Assembly: GCF_009793335.1 (NCBI RefSeq)
Contig: NZ_WING01000001.1
Coordinates: 3,472,001-3,536,000, forward strand
Reading direction: 5' to 3'
Origin: Actinomadura sp. J1-007
GTDB lineage: Bacteria; Actinomycetota; Actinomycetes; Streptosporangiales; Streptosporangiaceae
Length of the DNA stretch: 64,000 nucleotides
The stretch's first letter is position 1; every line of letters starts with the position of its first letter. Of this stretch, positions 24,239 to 34,499 are shown one piece after another. Below the pieces are notes generated by a model that was not told where the DNA came from, ran no database searches, and saw only the letters and a program-made list of their open reading frames with translations. A program made the translations under genes and the position numbers.

Positions 24239-26625
24239 TCAGCCTGGCCCTTTCTCTTGGCCGGGGTTGTTCTTCGGGGTGGATTCGGGGTCTCGGGCCA
24301 GTTCGGAGTCGTCGGGTGTGATGCCGGTCGGTTCCGGTTCGTCGGGTTCGGACTCCGTTTCGGTGGTGCCGTCGGCGGGGCCCAGGTCGGGGGCGACGGC
24401 GTTCACGCAGGATCCGATGACGGTCGCGACGTCGCGGCGCAGCGAGCCGACGGTGTGGCGGATGCCGGACGCCTGGAGGAGCGCGCGGCGGATCGGGGTG
24501 TACTCCTCGCGGTCCACGCCCGACTTGATCTCCGCGCGGCGGCGCTTGGTGAGCCTGGTCAGGTGGGCGTCGAGCGCGGCGAGCTCCTCCTCCAGCTCCT
24601 CCATGGGGGACGGGCCGCCGGGCGGGATCTCCTCGGGGTCCTCGATCCCTTCGGCGGCCTCCTCCAGCTGGTCGGCGAGCCGGTCGAGGATCTCGGGGAG
24701 GGGCCGGTGTCCACGGCCTCCTCGCGGGCCATCCGGGCGACGGCGATCAGGCGGTCCCGGACGCGGTGGGCGGCGCGGACGGCGGTCAGGAGGGCGTCGA
24801 TCAGCTCGGTGTCGGGGACCCGTTCCAGTTCGAGGCGGTCGCGGGTCCTCGCGACGGCGAGGGCGCCCTCCTCGGCCGCGACGACCTTCTCGTGCGGCAG
24901 GCTCGGCAGCTCGCCGTCCACGACGGCGGCGGCCGCGCGGACCAGTTCGGCGTGGACGCCGAGCATCCGGCCGAGCTGGACGGGCAGCCGCTCGACGTGC
25001 CCGGTCGGCCACAGCAGCCGCACCGCGAGGAACGCGATGACCGTCCCGGCGACCGTGAGGCCGATGCGCTCCCCGGCGGTGGCCCAGCCGGACGGCGTCG
25101 AGAAGCTCAGCAGCATCAGGAACAGCGGCGACCCGAACAGCGCCCAGTAGGTGAAGTTCACCGAACGCAGCGCGAACGCCCCGAGCCCGAACACGAAGAT
25201 GACCAGGATGATGGTCAGGTGGCCGGGCGCGAGCGCCAGCAGCAGCGCGGCGACGGCGGACCCGGCCGCGGTGCCGCCCACGCGCTGCACGAGCCGGTCG
25301 ACGGTCTCGCCGTAGGTGTCGCGCAGGCTCAGCATCGCGGTGATCGTCATCCACTGCCCGTGCGGGATCGCGAACGCGGCGGCGAGCGCCATCGACACCA
25401 CCGCCGTCACGAGCACCCGGGCGACCTGCCGGAACTTCGGCGTGCGGTTGCGGACGGCGCGGCCGATCCGCGCGGAGGCCGACATCGGGTGCGGGTCGGG
25501 CAGCCGCGGCGCGCCGACCTTGAGGCGCAGCCCGCCCGCGACGAGCCGGCGCGCGGTGTTCATCTCGCCGGAGATCCGGTCGATGGAACGGCGGATCTGC
25601 CCGATCAGGGCGACCGCCACCAGGTCCTCGTCGCCCGCGAGCCCGGCGCGGCGGATCGCCTCGGTCTGCCGGACGACGCGGCGCACCGCCGCGGACTCCT
25701 CGCCGCCGAGCGGGGCGTCCCCGGCGGTCGCGACCGCGCCCGACAGCAGCCGCAGCCGGGCGGCGAGCGCGGAGATGGCGATGTGGGTGTCGAGCTCCCA
25801 CTCGCGGTCGGGCGGGCTGTTGCGGGTGGCCTCGACCACCGCCTCCAGCGTCACGGCCTCGTGCATGATGCGGGCGAGCGCCTCGATGAACCGTTCGGGC
25901 CGGGTGGGGTCCTCGCGCCCGCGTCCCGACCGGTAGAGGCTGTACGTCGTCCGGGCGTCGGTGAGCGCCTCGGAGGCGGCCCGGCGGCGCTGCTCCCAGT
26001 CGGGCTTGCGGGTGACCTCCTCCAGTTCGGGATCGTCGAGCTCGACCTTGTCCAGGACGCTGCCATCCGGGGCGCCGACGTCCTGCGCGACGGCGTCGAG
26101 CGCCTCGGCGACCGCGTCGGCGGCCTCGCTCAGCGCCGCGCGCAGCGGCTTCAGCCGCCGCGCGGGCCAGGGGGCGAGGAGCAGCGCGGTCGTGAACAGC
26201 CCGCCGATCATCTCCAGCAGCCCGCTGTGCACCACGTCCGAGGTCGGGGGCCGGATCGCGCTGTTCAGCACCGCCATCCCGGCCGTCGAGCCGATCTGCG
26301 AGACGGCCGTGCCGAGCGCGACCAGCGGCGGCACGACCGCGACCGCGAGCCAGGTGTGCCCGCTGAGCAGCCCGCCGACCGCCGCGCCGACCGTGACCAT
26401 CAGCACGCCGCCCGCGAGGTCGCGGGCCTGCGACCCGTACGGCCCCTCGGGTGCGCGCAGCGCCACCAGGTACGCGCCGAGCGCGATCGTCGAGCCCGCC
26501 GCGGCGTACCCGGTCAGCGTCCCGACCAGCAGCGGGACGGCCATGGCGACGGAGGCGGCGAGCCCGTACAGGGGCGCCGCCCGCCCGTTGATCTGGGCGT
26601 ACGCCTCCCGCGCACGCTGTAGCAC
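24239..26625 (-). CDS. FUSC-family membrane transporter, frame broken once near the C-terminus
   Basis: Corrected length about 795 residues from a GTG at 26625 (M-LQRAREAYAQINGRAAPLYG); an upstream ATG at 26706 is possible. Two blocks of about six membrane helices (about 15-190 and 420-560) with a large cytoplasmic domain between them are the FUSC/aromatic acid exporter layout. The reading frame from 26706 derails at about 24700; adding one base to the G run 24700-24703 (plus strand) gives TGPLPEILDRLADQLEEAAEGIEDPEE and an acidic tail ending at 24239. The tail is rich in Glu/Pro. Substrate unknown; such proteins export aryl acids or supply polyamine-like compounds in other bacteria. Confidence 0.78.
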
Positions 26626-26780
26626 GCGTCCCTGCCTTCCCACGTTCCTCGCGCGTCGTCCCGCAGGTGACCTTGTACCCGCAATCCGCGCGACCATGAT
26701 CGTCACGTGGGAGAGGGGCGGCGGGGCGCCGAGGAGGGGGCGCGCGAGGGATCAGGCGGGCCGGGGGCGGGCCGCCGGGG

Positions 26781-27994
26781 TCAGGTGGCGGGCGGGGCGT
26801 GGCGTCGGCGGCGTCGGCGGCCTCGACCTCTTCGCGGGAGATGCCGAGGAGGAACAGGATCGTGTCGAGATACGGCACGTTGACGGCCGTGTCGGCGGCC
26901 TGGCGGACGACCGGCTTGGCGTTGTAGGCGATCCCGAGCCCGGCGGCCTGGAGCATGTCGAGGTCGTTGGCGCCGTCGCCGATCGCGACCGTCTGGCTGA
27001 TCGGGATGCCGGCCTCGCGGGAGAAGCGCTCCAGCGCGGTCGCCTTGCCCGCCCGGTCGATCACCGGGCCGGAGATCCGGCCGGTGAGCTTGCCGTGCTC
27101 GATCTCCAGCGTGTTGGCGGCCGAGTAGTCGATCCCGAGGTCGTCCACCAGCGCGTCGGTGACCTGGGTGAACCCGCCGCTGACGATCGCGAACTTGTAG
27201 TCGAGCCGCTTCAGCGTGCGCACCATCGTGCGGGCGCCCGCCGCCAGCTCGACCTCGCGGCGCACGTCGTCGATCGCGGCGGCGTCGAGCCCGGCGAGCA
27301 GCGCGACGCGTTCGCGCAGGGAGCCCTCGAAGTCGAGCTCGCCGCGCATCGCGGACTCGGTGACCTTGGCGACCTCGTCGAGGCAGCCCGCCCGCGCGGC
27401 GAGCAGCTCGATCACCTCGCCCTGGATCAGGGTCGAGTCGACGTCCATCACGATCAGCCGCTTGGCGCGCCGGTGCAGGCCGCCGAACTGGACGGCGACG
27501 TCGACCTGCTGCTCGGCGGCCTCGATGGCGAGCGCGGCGCGCAGGCCCTCGGGGTCGGCGCCGGAGACGTCCATCTCGATGCAGGTCACCGGGTACTGGG
27601 CGAGGCGTTCGATCCGGTCGATGTTGGCGCCGTTGGCGGCGATCCGGCCCGCGATGCCCGCCATCGCGGCGGGCTTCAGCGGCGCGCCGAGGACGGTGAC
27701 GTGCAGCCGCCCGCGCCGCCGCGGCATCGACTTGGTGCGGCCGGTGGCGAGCTCGACCTCCATGTCGAGGTCGGTCGCGACCTTCTCGGCGGCGGTCCAC
27801 ACGCGCCCGATGTCGGCGCCGTCGGCGTACGCGACCAGCACGCCGAGGACGAGCCGGCCGCGGATCACGACCTGCTCCACGTCGGCGACGGTGATCGGGA
27901 AGTCGGCGAGGGTGCCGAACAGGCGCGACGTGACGCCGGGGCGGTCGCGGCCGGTGAGGGTGATGAGCAGCGTGCGCTGAGCTGAGCCGTCCAT
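26781..27994 (-). CDS. serB: Phosphoserine phosphatase with two ACT domains, frame broken once at the last codons
   Basis: Corrected length about 404 residues from ATG 27994. It makes serine from phosphoserine. Two ACT domains (about 8-80 and 97-165) bind amino acids and regulate; then the HAD core with nucleophile motif MDVDSTLIQGE (Asp at about 184 and 186), VSGGFTQVTD, and GDGANDLDML. All catalytic residues are present. The frame as given has no stop for about 3.5 kb, running in the wrong frame through the FUSC gene. One base added to the G run 26794-26797 gives the ending DATPPPAT-stop at 26781, the expected length. I therefore end the gene there. Confidence 0.88.
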
Positions 27995-28218
27995 GCTGCT
28001 CACAACGGTACCGGCCCGTCGCCGCGCGGCGCTCGTGACGTCCACCATGCGGACACCTGTTCCAGCGGTGTTCAGCGGCGGTTCAGGTCGGCGGCGTCCC
28101 GCGAGGCGGACGAAACGCCAGGTGAGGGGCCTGAACGCCCCGTCCGCGCGGGCTCGCGGCGGCGCACGCCCCTCGCACGGGCCCGGGCCGCGGGCGCGGC
28201 GTTCCGGGCCCGCCGTGA

Positions 28219-29247
28219 TCACTCGGGAAGGAGCAGGTTCGCGTCGCCGAACTCGTGCCAGAGGTAGCCCTCGGCGAGCGCCGCCTCGTAGGTCGCCGCC
28301 AGCAGGTCCCGGCCCGCGATCGCGGTGAGCATCATCAGGTGGGACGACTTCGGCTCGTGCAGGCCCGTCAGCAGGCCGTCAACGGCCCGTACGCCGCGTT
28401 CGGGCGTGACGACGTGCTCGGTCCATCCGGCGGACGCCCGCACGGTCCCTCCGGCGTCCACGGCCGTCTCCAGGGCCCGTACCGCCGTCGTGCCGACCGC
28501 GACGACCCGGCCGCCGCGCCCGCGCACGTGCCCGACGAGCGCGGCGGTGGGCGCGGGGACCTCGTACCGCTCGGCGTACGGGGGCTCGTGGGCCTCGGGC
28601 GACGCGACGCCGGTGTGCAGCGTGATCGGCGCGACCAGCACGCCGCGCGCGACGAGCCGGGTCACCAGCTCCGGCGTGAACGGGCGGGCCGCGCTCGGCA
28701 TCTCCGCGCTCCCGGTCTCCCGGTCGTACGCGAAGGCCGTCTGGTACGCGGCGGCGGGCCAGTCGCGCCGCACGTACCCGTACCGGATCGGCACCCCGTG
28801 GCGGCGCAGGTAGGGCACCACCTCGGTGCTCAGCCGCGCCTCCCACAGCCGTCCGGTACGGCGGCCGACGAGGGTGAGCGTGGCGCCCTCCGGCAGCGGG
28901 ATCCACTCGCCGGGACGGCCGCCCTGGTACGGCAGCGTCGCCTTCCCGGCGCGGCGCCGCAGCTCGACGAGCCAGAGCCGGTCGCCGCCGTCCGGGACGG
29001 GCGTGGAGAAGTGCACGCTGATCCGGTCCAGGCGTACGGCCGCGGGCAGCGTCGAGGAGGTGTTGACCACGAGCAGGTCGCCGGGCAGCAGCAGCTCGGG
29101 CAGGTCCCGGAACCCGTGGTGCGACACCTCCCCGGTGGCCTTGCGGCCGACGAGCAGCCGGACCCCGTCGCGGGCCCGGCCGCGCGCCTCGGGCGGCTCG
29201 TGGGCCTCCAGCTCGGCGGGCAGAACGAAGTCGAGCGCGTCGACCAT
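28219..29247 (-). CDS. QueA-like S-adenosylmethionine:tRNA ribosyltransferase-isomerase
   Basis: 342 residues with GGAG before the ATG. Family stretches are clear: LLLPGDLLVVNTSSTLPA, EMPSAARPFTPEL, PITLHTGVASPEAHEPPYAERYEVP, RVVAVGTTAVRALETA and LTGLHEPKSSHLMML. QueA moves the ribosyl part of SAM onto 7-aminomethyl-7-deazaguanine in tRNA to make epoxyqueuosine. No other queuosine gene is in the window, and actinobacterial QueA-like proteins commonly occur without that pathway, so the true substrate is open. It follows the MFS gene by 36 bases in the same direction. Confidence 0.85.
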   Translation of the reverse strand: MVDALDFVLPAELEAHEPPEARGRARDGVRLLVGRKATGEVSHHGFRDLPELLLPGDLLVVNTSSTLPAAVRLDRISVHFSTPVPDGGDRLWLVELRRRAGKATLPYQGGRPGEWIPLPEGATLTLVGRRTGRLWEARLSTEVVPYLRRHGVPIRYGYVRRDWPAAAYQTAFAYDRETGSAEMPSAARPFTPELVTRLVARGVLVAPITLHTGVASPEAHEPPYAERYEVPAPTAALVGHVRGRGGRVVAVGTTAVRALETAVDAGGTVRASAGWTEHVVTPERGVRAVDGLLTGLHEPKSSHLMMLTAIAGRDLLAATYEAALAEGYLWHEFGDANLLLPE

Positions 29248-29283
29248 GGCGGTTCTCCAAGCGTTGGCGGCCGGGACCCGGCC

Positions 29284-30675
29284 TCAGGCGGATGCGGAAG
29301 CGGGACGGGGGTCCAGGCGCAGGGCGGCGACGACGCCGAGCAGGGCGATCGAGACGAACAGCGCGCCCGCGACGGCGAGGCCGGTGCCGAGCCGTTCGGT
29401 GCCGAACGCCGCGACCAGGGCGCCCGCGACGCCGACGACGAGTGACGAGCCGAGCGAGTCGGCGATCTGGAGGGAGGAGCTGTTGGCGCCCTGCTTCTCC
29501 TCCGGCGAGTACTCCAGCATGAGCACGCTGAGGCTGCCGATCGTCAGGCCCATCCCGGCGCCGCCGACGGTCCACGCGGGCGCCGCCGCCCAGCCGGAGA
29601 GCTGGAGCGCGACCGTGGTGGCGGCGATCCCGGCCGTGACGGCGACCGCCCCGGCGAGGACGAAGAACGCCCGCGGCCTGCTCGACCTGCCCTGGTACTG
29701 CGAGGACGCCGACCAGCCGAGGGCGCCGGCCGTCAGCACGAGCCCGGCCTCGGTGGCGCTGAAGCCGTGCAGCGAGGTCAGGGCCAGCGGGACGAACACG
29801 TCCGTTCCGAAGAACGCCCCGGACAGCAGCCCGCGCGCGAGCACCACGCTCGGCAGGCCGCGCCCCAGCCGCAGCGCCCCGGCGGGCAGCAGGCGCGGGA
29901 GCCCGTACGCGAGTCCGGCGAGCCCCGCCGCGGCGATCGGGACCGTCGTCCAGCCGAGGTGCTGGAGCCCGTACAGCAGGACCCCGGCGCCGCCCGCCAC
30001 CGCGACGGCCGCGAGGTAGCGCCCTGCCCCGACGGGCTCCGCGCCGCGCGCGCTCGGCCGGATGCGGCGCAGCGTCGGCACGAGGATCAAGCCCGCCGGG
30101 ACGACGATCGGGACCAGCCCGAGGAACACCCAGCGCCACCCCGCGTGCTCCGCCACCGCCCCGCCGACCGCGGGCCCGAGCAGGGACGGCAGCACCCACG
30201 CCGCCGACATCGCCGCGAACACCCGCGGCCGCAGCCCGTCGGGGTACACGCGGGCGATCACCACGTACACGGCGACGAGCGTCACGCCGGTGCCGAGGCC
30301 CTGCACGGCGCGGCCGAGCACGAAGACCCCCATGTGCGGCGCCGTCCCCGCGATCACGAGCCCGGCGACGAACCCGGACAGGCCCGTCAGCATCGGCCGC
30401 GCCGGTCCCGAACGGTCCACCCAGCCGCCCGCCAGCACCGTCGCCAGCAGGCTCGCGATCAGCGTCGCGCTGAAGCCCCACGCGTACAGCGACAGCCCGT
30501 CCAGGTCGCGCGCCGTCGCCGGCATGACCGTCCCGACCGCCATGGACTCGAACGCCTCCATCGTGACGACCAGGACGATCCCCAGCGTCGGCGCCCGGTA
30601 CCGGGCGCTCAGCACCCCCTCCCGCCGGGACCGCGCCGCGCCCGGAGCCCCGCCGGACTCCAGCGTCGCCGTCAT
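29284..30675 (-). CDS. MFS transporter
   Basis: 463 residues from the ATG that overlaps the SDR stop by four bases (ATGA). About 14 membrane helices. Early motifs VVTMEAFESMAVGTVMPATARDL and GGWVDRSGPARPML (motif A region) and VQGLGTGVTLVAVYVVIARVYP (motif B/C region) indicate a drug-export-like MFS protein. The substrate cannot be told. The ATGA overlap implies translational coupling to the SDR, and the gene leads into the QueA-like gene, so the three genes form one minus-strand operon. Confidence 0.85.
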   Translation of the reverse strand: MTATLESGGAPGAARSRREGVLSARYRAPTLGIVLVVTMEAFESMAVGTVMPATARDLDGLSLYAWGFSATLIASLLATVLAGGWVDRSGPARPMLTGLSGFVAGLVIAGTAPHMGVFVLGRAVQGLGTGVTLVAVYVVIARVYPDGLRPRVFAAMSAAWVLPSLLGPAVGGAVAEHAGWRWVFLGLVPIVVPAGLILVPTLRRIRPSARGAEPVGAGRYLAAVAVAGGAGVLLYGLQHLGWTTVPIAAAGLAGLAYGLPRLLPAGALRLGRGLPSVVLARGLLSGAFFGTDVFVPLALTSLHGFSATEAGLVLTAGALGWSASSQYQGRSSRPRAFFVLAGAVAVTAGIAATTVALQLSGWAAAPAWTVGGAGMGLTIGSLSVLMLEYSPEEKQGANSSSLQIADSLGSSLVVGVAGALVAAFGTERLGTGLAVAGALFVSIALLGVVAALRLDPRPASASA

Positions 30676-31457
30676 CGCCCGCCCCGCCCCGCCACCGCCT
30701 CCGGAGCCTCCGGCCCGCCCTGCGCCCGCGCCCCTGCGGTGTCGTTCTGGCTGCTGGGGCCGCTTTCCGCGGGGGCCGTGGCGAGGTCGGACACCTGGTA
30801 GCGGCCGGACGGGCGTCGGTCGGTGATCAGGCGGTGCAGGGCGGCGGCGGCCTCCTCGGGAGGCGGGGCGGCGTCGGCGTCCTCGCCCGCCGCGCGCAGC
30901 ATGTCGGTGCGCATCTCGCCCGGGTCCGCCCACCACACCGCGATCCCGGGCTCCTCGGCCGCGAGGACGTTGGAGAGCTGCTCCAGCGCGGCCTTGGTCG
31001 AGCCGTAGCCGCCCCACGTCTCGTACCCCTCGACGGCCGCGTCGGAGGTGATGTTGAGGACCGCGCCGCGGCGTTCGCGCAGGGTGGGCAGGAACGCCTG
31101 GACCAGCGCGAGGGGCCCGAGCACGTTCGTCGCGAACGCGTCCGCGAGGTCCCGGACGGGCTGGTCGGCCAGGCGCGGCATCGGCGTCGTGCCGAGCGTG
31201 CTCGCGTTGTTGACCAGCAGGTCCAGGCCGTCCCCGGCCGCCGCCGCGAGGGCGGAGCGGTGCGCCCCGTCCGCGACGTCGCCCGCGATGGCCGTGACCG
31301 CGCCCCCGAGAGCGGTCAGGTCGTCGGCGGCGGCGTCCAGCGCCGCGGCGCCGCGCGCGTCGATGATCAGGTTCCAGCCGTCCCGGGCCAGCTCGCGGGC
31401 CAGGGCCCGGCCGAGCCCCCGGGAGGCTCCGGTGATGAGTGCCGTCTTCCGCGTCAT
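30672..31457 (-). CDS. Short-chain dehydrogenase/reductase
   Basis: 261 residues from ATG 31457 (GTCGGGGGC just before). NAD(P) motif TGASRGLGRAL (about 10-20), NNAST (NNAG region), NITSD with catalytic Ser, and YGSTKAALEQL with catalytic Tyr/Lys are all present. A C-terminal extension of about 30 residues rich in Ala/Gly/Ser past the catalytic core is unusual and probably disordered. It is the first gene of the SDR-MFS-QueA operon; the MFS start overlaps its stop. Substrate unknown. Confidence 0.87.
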   Translation of the reverse strand: MTRKTALITGASRGLGRALARELARDGWNLIIDARGAAALDAAADDLTALGGAVTAIAGDVADGAHRSALAAAAGDGLDLLVNNASTLGTTPMPRLADQPVRDLADAFATNVLGPLALVQAFLPTLRERRGAVLNITSDAAVEGYETWGGYGSTKAALEQLSNVLAAEEPGIAVWWADPGEMRTDMLRAAGEDADAAPPPEEAAAALHRLITDRRPSGRYQVSDLATAPAESGPSSQNDTAGARAQGGPEAPEAVAGRGGR

Positions 31458-31706
31458 GCCCCCGACGCTAGGAACCGCGGCGTCCGGAGGGCATCGGCCG
31501 ACCGCCCCCCGCGCCTTGGTCACATGGACCTAGGACCCCCGGCGGGCGCGGCGGATGGCCCGAGCGGACGACGCCGCCGGCGCCGGTATGCGACCGGGGA
31601 GGGCGACCGCCCGCGCGGACGTAAGACCCCGGACTGATTCGCCCGCCCCCGGCCAGAGAGTACGGTCTTCAAATGTGAGCACCGGAGACGCTCGCGGGGA
31701 GACGAG

Positions 31707-32960
31707 ATGACCACGGAACGGGACGGCTGCGGCGACCCGGGGGCGACCCTGCACGCCGTGAGCTCCGCCGTGCTCGCCGTCACCAGCCACCTGTCGGTGC
31801 ACGAGGTCCTCCAGGTGATCGTCCGGGCCGCGGCGCAGCTCCTCGACGCCCGCTACGCGGCGCTCGGCGTGCCCGACGACGAGGGCTCGTTCGCCGAGTT
31901 CGTCGTGGAGGGCGTCTCCGACGAGCAGTGGGAACGGATCGGACCGCTGCCGCGCCAGCACGGGATGCTCGCCGCGATGCTGCGCGACGACACGCCGAAG
32001 CGGCTCGCCGACATCCGCCGGGAGCCCGAGTTCGAGGGCTGGCCGGTCGCGCACCCCGTCCTGAAGGACTTCCTCGGCGTCCCCATCCGCGACGGCGAGA
32101 AGGTGCTCGGCATCCTGTTCCTCGCCAACCGGCGCCGCCCCGGCGGCTTCACGCAGGACGACCAGGACCTGCTCGCCCTGTTCGCCGCGCACGCCGCCAT
32201 CGCCATGACCAACGCCCGGCTGTACGAGCACAACCGCGAGCTGACGGTCGTCGCCGAACGCAACCGGCTCGCCCGCGAGCTGCACGACGCGGTCGCGCAG
32301 AAGCTGTTCTCGCTGCGGCTGACGGCCCGTACCGCCTCGGCGCTCGCCGAACGCGACCCCGCCCGCACCGTACGGGAGCTGGAGCAGGTCGAACGGCTCG
32401 CCGCCGAGGCGCTCGCGGAGCTGCGCGCCGTCATCTTCGAGCTGCGTCCCGCCGACCTCGCCGACGGCCTGACCGCCTCGCTGCGCAAGCACGTCGAGGT
32501 GCTGGACCGGGCGTACGAGACGTCGGTGCGGATGACCGCGGGCGGCGCCGTCACGCTGCCCGAGGAGCAGGAGGCCGTGGTCTTCCGGATCGCGCAGGAG
32601 GCGCTCCACAACGCGCTGCGACACGCCGGGGCGCGCACGATCCAGGTCACGCTTTCGGCGGAGGGCGAGCGCGCCGTCCTGGAGGTCGCCGACGACGGCT
32701 CCGGCTTCGTCGTCGGCCCCAACGGCAACGCGAACGGGAACGGCAAATCGGGCCCCCTCGCATGGGACGGCGCGCCCGCTGAGCTCGGCGAACACGGCCT
32801 GCCGCGCGACGTTCCCGACTCCCAAGGCGCGGCCGACGACCCGTACGGCGGGCTCGGCCTGGCCTCGATGCGCGAACGGGCGTGCGCGATCGGCGGGCGC
32901 CTCGTGATCGACGCGGTACCGGGCGCGGGAACGGCGGTCCGGCTGGAGGTGCCGCTGTGA
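31707..32960 (+). CDS. GAF-domain sensor histidine kinase (HisKA_3 type)
   Basis: 417 residues, soluble. GAF domain about 30-172; HisKA_3 dimerisation domain with phospho-His in RLARELHDAVAQKLF (about His193); HATPase domain with N box EALHNALRHA (Asn about 302), G1 box DDGSG (about 329-333) and G2 box GGLGLASM (about 381-388). Between G1 and G2 an insert of about 40 residues, Asn/Gly-rich and then Pro/Asp-rich, replaces the usual short ATP lid. It is coupled to the response regulator by a four-base stop/start overlap. The GAF ligand is unknown; haem or redox sensing as in DevS-like kinases is only one possibility. Confidence 0.9.
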   Translation: MTTERDGCGDPGATLHAVSSAVLAVTSHLSVHEVLQVIVRAAAQLLDARYAALGVPDDEGSFAEFVVEGVSDEQWERIGPLPRQHGMLAAMLRDDTPKRLADIRREPEFEGWPVAHPVLKDFLGVPIRDGEKVLGILFLANRRRPGGFTQDDQDLLALFAAHAAIAMTNARLYEHNRELTVVAERNRLARELHDAVAQKLFSLRLTARTASALAERDPARTVRELEQVERLAAEALAELRAVIFELRPADLADGLTASLRKHVEVLDRAYETSVRMTAGGAVTLPEEQEAVVFRIAQEALHNALRHAGARTIQVTLSAEGERAVLEVADDGSGFVVGPNGNANGNGKSGPLAWDGAPAELGEHGLPRDVPDSQGAADDPYGGLGLASMRERACAIGGRLVIDAVPGAGTAVRLEVPL

Positions 32961-33589
32961 TCCGCGTGCTGATCGCCGACGATCATCCGGTGGTCCGGCA
33001 GGGTCTGCGGACGTTCCTCGGCATCCAGGACGACATCGATGTCGTGGGCGAGGCCGACGACGGCACGTCGGCCGTGACGCTGGCCGAATCCCTCAAGCCC
33101 GATATCGTGCTGATGGACCTCAAGATGCCGGGCGCCGACGGCCTCACCGCGCTGACGGAGTTGCGGGCTCGCGGGGTCCAGGCACGCGTGCTCGTCCTGA
33201 CCAGTCTCACCGAACGAGGACACGTGCTGCCCGCTGTACAGGCGGGGGCGGCTGGGTATCTCTACAAGGATGTCGACCCACAGGCCCTCGTCCAGGCGAT
33301 CAGAGCGGTCCACGACGGGCACGTCCTGTTCGCGCCCGACGCCGCCGAGGCGATGCTGAGCGCGGAGCCGGCGGGTGACGACCGCGGCGTCGCCGCGCTG
33401 ACCGAACGGGAACGGGAGGTGCTCGTGCACATCGCACGGGGCAGGTCCAATCGGGAGATCGCTCGCGCTCTCGTGGTCTCCGAGAAGACGGTCAAGACGC
33501 ACGTCAGTAATCTGCTCATGAAACTGGGAGTGCAGGACCGGACCCAGGCGGCGTTGTACGCCGTTCGCCACGGACTGGCCGGCGACTGA
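32957..33589 (+). CDS. NarL/LuxR-family response regulator
   Basis: 210 residues from GTG 32957, overlapping the kinase stop (GTGA). Receiver domain with IADDHP (acidic pair), phospho-Asp in VLMDLKMPG (about Asp54), LTS and the Lys in GYLYKDVDP; LuxR-type helix-turn-helix at the C-terminus, LTEREREVLVHIARGRSNREIARAL through VSEKTVKTHVSNLLMKLGV. It should bind DNA after phosphorylation by the adjacent kinase. The PP2C gene starts 36 bases downstream and may belong to the same transcript. Confidence 0.94.
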   Translation: MIRVLIADDHPVVRQGLRTFLGIQDDIDVVGEADDGTSAVTLAESLKPDIVLMDLKMPGADGLTALTELRARGVQARVLVLTSLTERGHVLPAVQAGAAGYLYKDVDPQALVQAIRAVHDGHVLFAPDAAEAMLSAEPAGDDRGVAALTEREREVLVHIARGRSNREIARALVVSEKTVKTHVSNLLMKLGVQDRTQAALYAVRHGLAGD

Positions 33590-33625
33590 TACAACTCCTC
33601 TGACAGGATCGTCATCGAAATCGGT

Positions 33626-34414
33626 ATGAACGTAGCAATCAGGTACGCAGCAGATAGCGACATCGGGTGCAGCCGCGAGAACAACGAGGACTCGGGCTAC
33701 GCCGGTGCTCGGCTGATCGCGGTCGCCGACGGCATGGGCGGCTACGCGGGCGGCGAGGTGGCGAGCTCGACGGTCATCGGCTCGCTGCGCTCGCTGGACG
33801 GCGACGCCCGCGATGTCGACGAGCTCGTCGGCAGCCTCGGCCGCGCGGTCGCCGAGGCCAACGAGAAACTGCGGATCGTCCGCGAGGAACGCCCCGATCT
33901 GAGCCGGATGGGCACCACGCTGACCGCCATGCTGTGGTCCGGGCATTCCGTCGCGCTCGCGCATATCGGCGACTCGCGCGGTTACCTCCTGCGCGACGGC
34001 GAGCTTTTCCAGATGACGCAGGACCACACCATGGACGAGCTGCTGAAGTCGGAGGCCGAACAGGCCGGCGGCACCGCCGACCCGGCCGAGACCTCCCGCC
34101 TCTCGCACGTCCTCTACCGCGTCCTCGACGGCCGCGAGGACCGCGAACCCGACCTCAAGCTGCGCGAGGCCAAGCTGGGCGACCGCTACCTGCTCTGCTC
34201 CGACGGGCTGAGCGGCCCGGTCGACGCCCAGCGCATCTACGAGATCCTCACCGCCGAGGCCGACCCCGTGCGCGCCGTCCAGCGCCTCATCGAGACGGCC
34301 CGCGACAACGGCGGCCCCGACAACATCACGGCCGTCGTCGCCGACGTCGTCGAGGCCGACCACATCACCGACCCCGAAACCGCCCTCACCGTCGGCGCCG
34401 CCGGCCAAGCCTGA
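33626..34414 (+). CDS. PP2C-family serine/threonine phosphatase
   Basis: 262 residues. Metal-binding and catalytic motifs are complete: SRENNEDSGY, VADGMGGYAGGEVAS, GTTLTAML, HIGDSRGYLLRDG, TQDHTMDELL, LCSDGLSGPV and GGPDNITAVVADV. It resembles PstP-type bacterial PP2C enzymes that counter Ser/Thr kinases, but has no membrane helix. Its position after a two-component pair suggests a link between phospho-Ser/Thr and His-Asp signalling; that is an inference from position only. The ribosome site is weak. Confidence 0.92.
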   Translation: MNVAIRYAADSDIGCSRENNEDSGYAGARLIAVADGMGGYAGGEVASSTVIGSLRSLDGDARDVDELVGSLGRAVAEANEKLRIVREERPDLSRMGTTLTAMLWSGHSVALAHIGDSRGYLLRDGELFQMTQDHTMDELLKSEAEQAGGTADPAETSRLSHVLYRVLDGREDREPDLKLREAKLGDRYLLCSDGLSGPVDAQRIYEILTAEADPVRAVQRLIETARDNGGPDNITAVVADVVEADHITDPETALTVGAAGQA

Positions 34415-34499
34415 CCCACGCGCGCGCCGCCACCCGCCGCCCACCATCCGCCGCCCACAAGCCGCCGCTCACCCGAGTCCCGTCCTCGGCCCTGGCCTC

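Noticed and set aside
24239..28222. A single 1327-codon minus-strand frame that looks like a SerB-FUSC fusion
   Set aside because: Its middle part is the FUSC gene read in the wrong frame. It arises because SerB lost its stop and FUSC changed frame through two homopolymer breaks.
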